In this document: positions 1 to 6,044 of the stretch, in pieces
Layout of the letters: every line of letters begins with the position of its first letter
How positions within the stretch are numbered: the first letter of the stretch is position 1
NCBI GenBank assembly: GCA_028279945.1
Contig: JANQMT010000006.1
Span: 1 to 64,000 of the forward strand
Reading direction: 5' to 3'
Source of the DNA: JAKSCF01 sp028279945
Lineage (GTDB): Bacteria > Bacillota > Clostridia > Peptostreptococcales > JAAYPU01
Length of the DNA stretch: 64,000 bases
Notes under the pieces: generated by a model
What the model saw: only the letters and a program-made list of their open reading frames with translations
Told to the model about the DNA's origin: nothing
Databases searched by the model: none
Program-made: the position numbers and the translations under genes

Positions 1-2
1 AG

Positions 3-527
3 GTGATACCGTTTGGCATGAAAACTCAAACAAAATCATCGAAAAAAAAATCATTAAGGACTACTTTGAGGAAATTGCTAGAGAAAGTTAAAAATATCAA
101 TGAGAAAATAGTTATTGCATTGGTTTGTATATCCGGTGCAATGGTATTAGGGGTATTAGGGGTTTGTTCGTCAAGCAGAGTGTATGAAGTTGGACTCACA
201 ATCTTTAGTATTGTATTTGCCAGCATAGCCAGTTGGATTTTATCTACGTTGCGTTGCGATAGTAAATATAGGGTGTCTGAAAGAAGAATTGCAAAAGCCA
301 TTGATAACATTTGCAAAGCTTCCATTGATTCTTTAAATGCAGATATTGAGCACTATCAGCAGTATGATGAATTCCAAAATAAGTTATATACATATAAAAC
401 ACAAGTAATTGCGATTAAAGATACAGCCTATGGAATAGGGATTGACTATACCAAAATGGAATTATACGATGAGCATAATGATAAGCAGAAGGAAGTCGTT
501 AAGAACTTAAAAAAAGCCGTATATTAA
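3..527 (+). CDS. small membrane protein of unknown function
   Basis: I do not recognise this protein. It has a very basic N-terminus (about residues 6-30, Lys/Arg/Ser-rich), two adjacent hydrophobic segments (about residues 35-55 and 62-82) separated by a short Ser/Arg loop, and a soluble helical C-terminal half. This predicts a two-pass membrane protein with a cytoplasmic tail. The first in-frame start is GTG at position 3, but the ATG at 18 is equally possible because an AGGTGA-like ribosome site lies at 1-6. The true start could also lie before the window. The gene is followed by a terminator and is monocistronic at its 3' end. It sits next to two XRE repressors, a context typical of mobile-element remnants, but nothing in its own sequence proves that. 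Confidence 0.6.
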   Translation: MIPFGMKTQTKSSKKKSLRTTLRKLLEKVKNINEKIVIALVCISGAMVLGVLGVCSSSRVYEVGLTIFSIVFASIASWILSTLRCDSKYRVSERRIAKAIDNICKASIDSLNADIEHYQQYDEFQNKLYTYKTQVIAIKDTAYGIGIDYTKMELYDEHNDKQKEVVKNLKKAVY

Positions 528-557
528 GATAACATTGGGGATACAAAAAGAAAACCT

Positions 558-584
558 CAAAACATCTCTCGGAGATGTTTTTTG
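558..584 (+). terminator. intrinsic terminator after the first gene
   Basis: A stem AAACATCTC (560-568) pairs with GAGATGTTT (572-580) around a 3-nt loop and is followed by T residues. It lies 30 bp after the stop codon of the membrane protein gene. Confidence 0.7.
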
Positions 585-647
585 ATTGCAAAAAAATTAA
601 TCTGCTATTTTTAATGATAGGTTTCACGAATAGATAAAAAATTTACT

Positions 648-1043
648 TTACTTATTTCTTTTTTTGGTTTGTTCAATGCTAAAATTGATCACATCTATTA
701 ACCATTCTATACCTTCGGAAGAAAATGGTTCACCATCAAAAGTCAGATCTTGTTCACTTTCTAATTTTTTTATAATATTTTGAATATCTTTTTTAATATC
801 CTTTTGGATACTATAGCCTTCTTTTATTTTATTAGGACTGGACCGAATATCGGTAAGGTCTAATAAATAGTCTGTGGATACTTCATAGAATTGAGCCGCA
901 TCAATCAATAATCCATAATCAGGCGTACGTTTATTTAACTCATAATGAGCATATGTACCCCTTGGAATTCCTAGAATTTGTGCCAACTCTTTTTGAGTTA
1001 AATTTTTTTCGTGTCGCAATTGTCTCAATTTGTTGCCTATCAT
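648..1043 (-). CDS. XRE-family transcriptional repressor with C-terminal extension
   Basis: This 131-aa regulator has a classic HTH_3 domain at residues 1-60 (KLRQLRHEKNLTQKELAQIL, then GIPRGTYAHYE) and an acidic, helical C-terminal part of unknown role, probably for oligomerisation. The start is the ATG complement at 1041-1043. An AGAGGTG ribosome site (complement of 1051-1057) precedes it, and the longer frame upstream lacks one. It is transcribed divergently from a second small XRE gene. Its promoter (-10 at 1066-1071, -35 at 1089-1094) carries an operator-like 15-mer inside the spacer, which suggests autoregulation or cross-regulation. XRE pairs of this kind are typical of phage or conjugative-element switches, but no other element genes are present here. 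Confidence 0.85.
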   Translation of the reverse strand: MIGNKLRQLRHEKNLTQKELAQILGIPRGTYAHYELNKRTPDYGLLIDAAQFYEVSTDYLLDLTDIRSSPNKIKEGYSIQKDIKKDIQNIIKKLESEQDLTFDGEPFSSEGIEWLIDVINFSIEQTKKRNK

Positions 1044-1065
1044 AAAAAAACACCTCTTTTTAAAG

Positions 1066-1094
1066 ATTATACTGTTGCATTTTGCCACATTCAA
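1066..1094 (-). promoter_or_regulatory. promoter of the 131-aa XRE gene with operator in the spacer
   Basis: On the minus strand TTGAAT (1089-1094) and TATAAT (1066-1071) are exactly 17 bp apart. The spacer overlaps the 15-mer TTGCATTTTGCCACA (1075-1089), which resembles two further copies at 1131-1145 and 1164-1178. Confidence 0.7.
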
Positions 1095-1123
1095 TATTTT
1101 CTCCAAAAAGATACAAAAACATG

Positions 1124-1152
1124 TTGACAGTGGCTAATCGCTACACTATTAT
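1124..1152 (+). promoter_or_regulatory. promoter of the 63-aa XRE gene with operator in the spacer
   Basis: TTGACA (1124-1129), a 17-bp spacer and TATTAT (1147-1152) form a near-consensus sigma-A promoter. The spacer is almost filled by TGGCTAATCGCTACA (1131-1145). A close relative, TTGCAATTCGCTACA (1164-1178), starts 33 bp further on, about three helical turns, between the promoter and the ribosome site. Confidence 0.75.
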
Positions 1153-1195
1153 TAACATAATAGTTGCAATTCGCTACAAAAAAGAGGTGATAAGA

Positions 1196-1387
1196 TTGAG
1201 AAAATGGCTTGCAGATATTAGGCATAATAAAAGCATTACACAGGAAAAGATAGCTAATGAAGTACATATAGCAAGAGCCTATTATTCCCAAATAGAGAAC
1301 GGAGATAGGCGGCCATCCGTGGATGTTGCTAAAAAAATAGCAAATTATTTGCAGTTTGATTGGACGTGTTTTTTTGATGAAACGTAA
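1196..1387 (+). CDS. minimal XRE-family DNA-binding protein
   Basis: This 63-aa protein is almost entirely one HTH_3 domain (WLADIRHNKSITQEKIANEV, then HIARAYYSQIENGDRRPS), with a short C-terminal tail. Proteins of this Cro-like size bind DNA as dimers. I place the start at TTG 1196 because an AGAGGTG ribosome site (1183-1189) is correctly spaced from it and the HTH begins immediately after. The longer upstream frame would read through the promoter. It faces the other XRE gene across a 152-bp region with three related 15-bp operator-like sequences, so the pair probably forms a CI/Cro-like switch. Nothing recognisable as its target operon follows. Confidence 0.8.
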   Translation: MRKWLADIRHNKSITQEKIANEVHIARAYYSQIENGDRRPSVDVAKKIANYLQFDWTCFFDET

Positions 1388-1600
1388 TGGATGAATAGTT
1401 TTTTATAATTACAAATAAATAAAATTAAATAAGCGAATTGAAAACTATAAAATTTGCAACAATTTTAATTCATTTAAACCTACAAGTCCAAAAATAGAGA
1501 AAGGAATGTAGCGTTTCAAAACATTTTGTTAAAGTTGTAAATAAAGGCATATATATTTTTAAAACACTGGTATTTGGTATAAAAGAGAGAAGGTTGGAAT

Positions 1601-2728
1601 ATGGAATTCCTCAAAAATTTTGATAATGCCTTTAAAAAACTGGTTATGGTCATCATTGTATTTGTAGCAGCTATATTAATATGTATTATTGTGTACGATA
1701 TACACGGATATATTGGCAGTATAGCATTTATAAATAGTACGCTGGAAACGGATTCAGTAAATCTACCGAATTATGTGGATGTGATACAAAAAAAGATGCA
1801 CAAGGATCTAATATTTCTAATAGTTAGATCAGTAGGAATTGTCTTAGTAATGAGTACTTTTGTACTTATATTTGTATATAAAGTTATGAATCATATGAAA
1901 ACAATCATCGCTGAAGAACAATATATGTATGAGATATTAACAAATATTTCTACTGAAGCAATATTTATTGTGGATGAGACAGGCCAAGTTATTGAAGCAA
2001 ATAAAAAAGCCAAAGAGATTACAGATAGTTATGAAATTGAAAACACCAATATAAAGGATTACATGCCGATAAAAATGCCCATTACTGAAAAGAGTCAAAC
2101 AAATTTTTCTTCTAATGTAAAAGAATTTCCCGTAGAAATCCATCCAAATGAAGTGAATATTAACAACAAAAAACATTATATTTTGTATCTAATCGATTTG
2201 ACTAAAAGAGTACAATATGAAAAAAAACTGATTAAAATTGCCGATACGGATCCGTTGACAGGGTTATATAACAGGAGATACTTTATGAAAAAAATGCAAA
2301 ATGCAATGAATAAGGTGAAAGAGAATCATGCTTTTTTTTCTATTATTATTTTAGACATTGACAATTTTAAATGTATTAATGATCAATATGGTCACGATGC
2401 AGGAGATATTGTTTTAAAACAGTTTGGGAAAGTTTTGATGGAAAATACCAGAAACTCAGATGTGATATGCCGAATTGGCGGCGAAGAATTTATGATTTTA
2501 ATGATGAACACTAAAATATTTCATGCAGAGGAAATAGTTAATCGTATATTAAAAATATTAGAAACAATCCAATGGAACTTTGATGATGTTACCATTTCTT
2601 TTAGTGCAGGGATTGAAGAAGTCAATGAACAAAATAGAGATGACGATTCCAATGTACATATAAAAAGAGCAGATCAGTTGCTGTATAAGGCTAAGAGGTT
2701 AGGAAAAGGCAGAGTAGAAATCGCATAA
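1601..2728 (+). CDS. membrane-anchored PAS-GGDEF diguanylate cyclase
   Basis: This 375-aa protein should make cyclic di-GMP from two GTP. It has two transmembrane helices (about residues 13-35 and 70-93) flanking a short 35-residue external loop, a PAS-like sensor region (about 105-205), and a GGDEF domain from about 215 to the end. The active-site signature is intact as GGEEF (293-297). An RxxD product-inhibition I-site (RNSD, 284-287) lies exactly five residues upstream. The DPLTGLYNRR motif that starts active GGDEF domains is present at 217-226. Together these support an active, feedback-inhibited enzyme. It is monocistronic and ends in a strong palindromic terminator. The signal sensed is unknown, and the extracellular loop is too short for a classical Cache or CHASE domain. 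Confidence 0.92.
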   Translation: MEFLKNFDNAFKKLVMVIIVFVAAILICIIVYDIHGYIGSIAFINSTLETDSVNLPNYVDVIQKKMHKDLIFLIVRSVGIVLVMSTFVLIFVYKVMNHMKTIIAEEQYMYEILTNISTEAIFIVDETGQVIEANKKAKEITDSYEIENTNIKDYMPIKMPITEKSQTNFSSNVKEFPVEIHPNEVNINNKKHYILYLIDLTKRVQYEKKLIKIADTDPLTGLYNRRYFMKKMQNAMNKVKENHAFFSIIILDIDNFKCINDQYGHDAGDIVLKQFGKVLMENTRNSDVICRIGGEEFMILMMNTKIFHAEEIVNRILKILETIQWNFDDVTISFSAGIEEVNEQNRDDDSNVHIKRADQLLYKAKRLGKGRVEIA

Positions 2729-2750
2729 CAAAAAAGCCGAACAAATAATT

Positions 2751-2782
2751 TAAAAATAAGTAGAATATTCTACTTATTTTTA
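2751..2782. terminator. perfect 32-bp palindromic terminator
   Basis: Two 16-bp arms (2751-2766 and 2767-2782) are exact reverse complements, beginning TAAAAATAAG and ending CTTATTTTTA. The A-rich left arm and T-rich right arm would allow termination in either direction. Confidence 0.75.
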
Positions 2783-2873
2783 AAATTCCATACATAATTC
2801 TACAAAAAATTTCAAAAAAATCATATATTCTACAAAAATTTGGTAAAAAAATTCATTTTTTCACTTTAATTAA

Positions 2874-2903
2874 TTGACAGCAGTCCAAAACAAATAATAT
2901 AAT
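2874..2903 (+). promoter_or_regulatory. sigma-A promoter of the TetR-type gene
   Basis: TTGACA (2874-2879) and TATAAT (2898-2903) are separated by 18 bp. The start codon is 47 bp downstream. Confidence 0.65.
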
Positions 2904-2950
2904 ATAGGGGAGGTAAGGTTGGTATTTTAAAACATGAAAGGGTTGTGTTA

Positions 2951-3538
2951 ATGGATACTAGGGAAAGGATTATTGAGCATGCATTTTCTCAATTTTTGTG
3001 CAAGGGGTATACATCTGTAGAAATTAACCCAATATTGAATGATTTAAATATCACTAACAATGATTTTAAAGACTATTTCAAAAATAAAGAAGAGCTTTTA
3101 AAAGCAGTTGCAGAAAGATATTTTCTTACTCAGCTGGATACGATGAAAAAAATTACAGAGTGTGCACAAAACTTCGAAGATTTCATTGAAGGCATAAAGC
3201 ATTTAGTGGATGAACATGTAGATGTTTTTTATGATGAAGAAAATAAGTGTAGTTCAAATTATTCTATGGTTGATGCTATGAAAATACTTCCAGAAGCTAA
3301 AAAAGATATATCAGATTTTTATATCAACACTATTAGAAATGTAAAGATGCTTATAGAAAGATGTGTAGAAAAAGGCGAGATTAAAAAAGACACAGAATCG
3401 TCGCTGCTGTCTTTGCAGCTGTTTACACAATTGGAAGGTGCCTATCTAATCAAGTCACTCAATAATAAAAAGTTACATAAACAAGAAATATTTGATGCAT
3501 TTGATAAAATATATAACAGTGTCAAATATGCAAGTTAA
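2951..3538 (+). CDS. TetR/AcrR-family transcriptional regulator
   Basis: This 195-aa protein has the usual TetR layout. An N-terminal HTH spans about residues 5-50 (RERIIEHAFSQFLCKGYTSV, then a recognition helix ending DYFKNKEELL), followed by an all-helical ligand-binding and dimerisation domain. ATG 2951 is chosen because a GAAAGGG-like site precedes it and the TetR helix 1 begins directly after. It stands alone between its own promoter and terminator. The only neighbour that could be a target is the truncated lysO-like gene downstream, so its original target may have been lost. The ligand cannot be predicted. Confidence 0.88.
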   Translation: MDTRERIIEHAFSQFLCKGYTSVEINPILNDLNITNNDFKDYFKNKEELLKAVAERYFLTQLDTMKKITECAQNFEDFIEGIKHLVDEHVDVFYDEENKCSSNYSMVDAMKILPEAKKDISDFYINTIRNVKMLIERCVEKGEIKKDTESSLLSLQLFTQLEGAYLIKSLNNKKLHKQEIFDAFDKIYNSVKYAS

Positions 3539-3575
3539 TATATAAATGAAGAAGATTGGATGATTAAAAAGAGTT

Positions 3576-3600
3576 TGAGCGATATTAAGCTCTTTTTTTA
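3576..3600 (+). terminator. weak intrinsic terminator after the TetR gene
   Basis: GAGC and GCTC (3576-3579 and 3588-3591) form a short stem with an 8-nt loop, followed by a run of seven T residues. The stem is short, but the position 40 bp after the stop codon and the T tract support it. Confidence 0.5.
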
Positions 3601-3711
3601 TGGTTAAAAAAGAAAAAAATCGGTTTGAAATATTATCCATAATTTTTAGTGTTTTAGGTGTTTATGGCGCAAGAAAATTATTAAAGATTAATATGAAAGG
3701 GGAAAAGGAAA

Positions 3712-4059
3712 ATGACTAAAATAATTGTGCTTTCAGTGGTTTTAGGAATAGGAGTCGGTTATTTCCTTACCCCAGACTTTGTTTTAGGATATACCGGTTA
3801 TGTTATTAATATTGGATTATGCCTGATGCTGTTTTTTGTTGGACTGGATCTGGGCAGTGCCCATTCTGGTTCCGTTTTTGGTCAGCCTTTAAAAAATGAA
3901 TCAATACCTGTTTTAAAATATTCTGACAATTCTGTGATATTAACGTCTTCAAGCGCTTTTTCTGCAATATGTGTAATCGTTATAATACATTCAAAAATCT
4001 CAGGATATTCTGCTTGTATATCTGCCCATACCATGACCATAAAATGCATAATATCTTGA
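3712..4059 (+). pseudogene. truncated lysO-like (DUF340) exporter fragment
   Basis: The first about 48 residues look like the N-terminus of the lysine exporter LysO family: two hydrophobic helices with GIGVGYF and the FFVGLDLG motif. A good AAAGGGGA ribosome site stands upstream. After GLDLG the reading frame continues into unrelated, low-quality sequence (about 67 residues) and stops, so the rest of the exporter is absent. Another open frame of 65 codons runs on the opposite strand over 3882-4079 (beginning MKKQWFTQDIMHF), which looks like the tail of a different, unrecognised gene. The junction lies near position 3857. I read this as a deletion or insertion scar fusing the start of lysO to foreign sequence. 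The product is unlikely to be functional. Confidence 0.65.
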
Positions 4060-4209
4060 GTAAACCATTGTTTTTTCAACGATTTTCAATCCCTTCAAGA
4101 TAGTTAAAAATATATTTTGAATATCATATTATATTATGCATCAGAAGCGTAAGAGGTTATTAAGGTCTATTAAAGAAAAAATTGTAGGCTTTATTCAATT
4201 CGATTTAAC

Positions 4210-4237
4210 TTGACAAATCTAATATTTGCATGATAAT
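4210..4237 (+). promoter_or_regulatory. sigma-A promoter of riboswitch 1
   Basis: TTGACA (4210-4215) and GATAAT (4232-4237) are 16 bp apart and lie just upstream of the first aptamer. The predicted start is near 4244. Confidence 0.65.
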
Positions 4238-4261
4238 CTTTAAAAAAAATTTAATATATGA

Positions 4262-4426
4262 TGACTCCGAGCTTGTACTCCTAAGGTATGTTTTGCTGTA
4301 TTGCTATGGAAGAAAGCCGATAGGGTTTATGTGGAAACAGATAAGCCTTCCGTTTGAAAAGGAGAGAAAAAAGCAACGTAATTTTTGTATGTGAAACTGA
4401 CTCCTTTTTCAGAGTCAGTTTTTTTG
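4262..4426 (+). promoter_or_regulatory. Moco-type riboswitch 1 with terminator
   Basis: The RNA begins GACTCCGAGCTT and contains CTATGGAAGAAAGCCGATAG, then GGTTT, then GGAAACAGATAAGCCTTCCG, then GAAAAGGAGA. These blocks are shared with two further copies at 4498 and 11631 and match the conserved ends of the molybdenum-cofactor (Moco) RNA motif as I remember it. The expression platform is a terminator hairpin, AACTGACTC (4395-4403) pairing with GAGTCAGTT (4412-4420), plus a T tract. The stem corresponding to P3 is weak here, a property reported for tungsten-cofactor variants, so the ligand could be Moco or Tuco. A family model search was not possible. Confidence 0.8.
4395..4426 (+). terminator. 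riboswitch 1 expression-platform terminator
   Basis: A 9-bp stem (4395-4403 with 4412-4420) is followed by seven T residues. It ends before the second riboswitch begins, so read-through is needed to reach copy 2 and the genes. Confidence 0.85.
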
Positions 4427-4449
4427 TATTAAAGTACATCATAGCATGT

Positions 4450-4467
4450 ACAGGTCCCCGTGCCTGT
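4450..4467. repeat. small hairpin repeat with loop TCCCCGTG, copy 1
   Basis: ACAGG (4450-4454) and CCTGT (4463-4467) flank the loop TCCCCGTG. A second element at 29134-29155 has the identical loop but a different, fully compensated stem. The copy lies between two riboswitches. Confidence 0.5.
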
Positions 4468-4497
4468 CCAAGTTAATATATAAAACAATTAAATACA

Positions 4498-4678
4498 ATC
4501 TCCGACTTTACATTCCTAAGGGACTATTGCTGTAGTGTTATGGAAGTAAAGCGATAAGGTTTGTTTAGAAATGAATAAGCCCCCCACTTTGAAAAGGAGA
4601 AGATGATATAACGTACAGCTCTGTATTTTGCTGTGCGTTAAAATGGGTCTGATTCTTTTTAAGGAATCAGATTTTTTA
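4498..4678 (+). promoter_or_regulatory. Moco-type riboswitch 2 (tandem copy) with terminator
   Basis: This copy shares CTCCGA, CTAAGG, TTATGGAAGTAAAGCGATAA, GAATAAGCC and TTTGAAAAGGAGAA with copy 1. It differs in having CCGACTTT in place of CCGAGCTT. A 10-bp stem AACGTACAGC (4610-4619) with GCTGTGCGTT (4630-4639) follows the aptamer. Then comes a terminator of CTGATTC (4649-4655) with GAATCAG (4664-4670) plus T residues. No new promoter is evident, so both copies appear to be transcribed in series in front of the MoeA/MogA-like gene. Confidence 0.75.
4648..4678 (+). terminator. riboswitch 2 expression-platform terminator
   Basis: A 7-8 bp stem (4649-4655 with 4664-4670) is followed by ATTTTTT. 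It lies 145 bp upstream of the first gene of the operon. Confidence 0.8.
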
Positions 4679-4822
4679 TTGCCCTCTCTAACATTGGAAA
4701 GGTCAGGTGAGAAAGCGTTGGTCTGTCGTAACATCTAACCTTTCCTGTGTTATTGATTTTAAAGATACCACATAATTACATAACAATTGAAATGCATAAA
4801 TATGCGTGCAGGAGGAAAAGAA

Positions 4823-5842
4823 ATGGAAATGGTAGCAGTTGAAAAAGCAGTTGGAATGGTATTATGCCATGACATGACCCAGATTATTCCAGGAAAGTTC
4901 AAAGGATGCGCTTTTAAAAAAGGTCACGTGATTCAATATGAAGATATCCCTAGGTTATTGGATATGGGGAAAGAGCATATTTATGCTTGGGATTTGCAAA
5001 GAGGTTATGTCCATGAAGATGATGCTGCTCATAGAATTGCCGGCCTAGCCTCAGGCAAAGGAACTCTTTTAACGGAAGCGAAAGAAGGAAAAGTTGAAAT
5101 TAAAGCAGCCATTGATGGTCTGCTTAAAATAAATGAACAAGCCCTTTATAAAATCAATGAATTAGAACAAATCGCTTTATCCACCATACATGGAAATAGA
5201 GCAGTGGTTAAAGAAAAAAAAATTGCAGGGACTCGCATTATCCCCTTGGTAATTCAAGAAGAATCTTTATCGAAAATAGACGATATATGTAAAAAATATG
5301 GACCTATCATAGAAATAGAACCTTTTGAAAGCTATAAAGTTGGAATGATTACAACAGGCAGTGAAGTATATAGCGGAAGAATAAAAGACAAGTTCGGACC
5401 AGTGGTTAAAGAAAAGTTCCATCATTTAGGAAGCCAGGTCATTGAACAAATCTTTGTACCGGATTCAATAAACGAAATTGTCAAAGCCATTCATCTATTA
5501 ATAGAAAAAAGTGCTGAAATGATTGCCGTTACCGGTGGCATGTCTGTAGACCCGGATGACTTAACACCTTCTGGCATAAAAGCAGCTGGCGGCGTAGTGG
5601 AAACCTATGGGGCACCGGTGCTGCCGGGAGCGATGTTTATGCTGGCGCATATCGGTAATATTCCGGTGGTAGGACTGCCGGGATGTGTCATGTATCACAA
5701 AGCCAGTATATTTGATTTAGTGGTGCCTAGAATTTTGGCTGGAGAGGCCGTTACAAGAAAAGAGATATCTAAGATGGCTTATGGCGGCATGTGTTTGGGG
5801 TGCACAGATTGCAGATATCCTGATTGCAGCTTTGGTGCTTAG
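4823..5842 (+). CDS. MoeA/MogA-like molybdopterin-binding protein with Cys-rich tail
   Basis: This 339-aa cytoplasmic protein carries a MoCF_biosynth-type molybdopterin-binding domain (about residues 170-320) with the TTGSEVYSGRI and VTGGMSVDPDDLTPSGI motifs and the VLPGAMFMLA/VVGLPGC segment. The N-terminal 150 residues resemble the MoeA-like variant found beside Mo hydroxylases. The C-terminus ends in a cysteine cluster (CLGC, then CRYPDC, about residues 323-335) that could hold metal or an Fe-S cluster. ATG 4823 is chosen because GGAGG (4811-4815) precedes it by 7 bp. The gene lies directly after two tandem Moco-type riboswitches and before an aldehyde oxidoreductase. A role in handling or inserting molybdopterin for that enzyme is therefore likely but inferred. 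Confidence 0.85.
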   Translation: MEMVAVEKAVGMVLCHDMTQIIPGKFKGCAFKKGHVIQYEDIPRLLDMGKEHIYAWDLQRGYVHEDDAAHRIAGLASGKGTLLTEAKEGKVEIKAAIDGLLKINEQALYKINELEQIALSTIHGNRAVVKEKKIAGTRIIPLVIQEESLSKIDDICKKYGPIIEIEPFESYKVGMITTGSEVYSGRIKDKFGPVVKEKFHHLGSQVIEQIFVPDSINEIVKAIHLLIEKSAEMIAVTGGMSVDPDDLTPSGIKAAGGVVETYGAPVLPGAMFMLAHIGNIPVVGLPGCVMYHKASIFDLVVPRILAGEAVTRKEISKMAYGGMCLGCTDCRYPDCSFGA

Positions 5843-5882
5843 GTCATTAATTCTAATTGGTAATTAGTAAGATAAACAAGTT

Positions 5883-5960
5883 ATAGAAGGGAGAAGATAA
5901 CAGCTTTTAACTTAATAAGCATCTTCATAGAAGGGGGAAGATAAAAGCAGCTCTTAACTT
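5883..5960. repeat. imperfect tandem direct repeat (about 32 bp x 2)
   Basis: Copy 1 (5883-5913) and copy 2 (5927-5960) both begin ATAGAAGGG, continue GGAAGATAA or GAGAAGATAA, and end CTTTTAACTT or CTCTTAACTT. They lie in the 202-bp gap before the first oxidoreductase gene. The shared GAGAAGATA..CAGC block resembles the 3' part of the riboswitches, so a decayed riboswitch tail is possible but unproven. Confidence 0.5.
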
Positions 5961-6044
5961 GTTGCAGAATAATTAAAATGAACGGTATTGATTGGCTAGT
6001 TATGATGACTCAAAAAATCAAATATATTTTGAGGAGATAAAATT

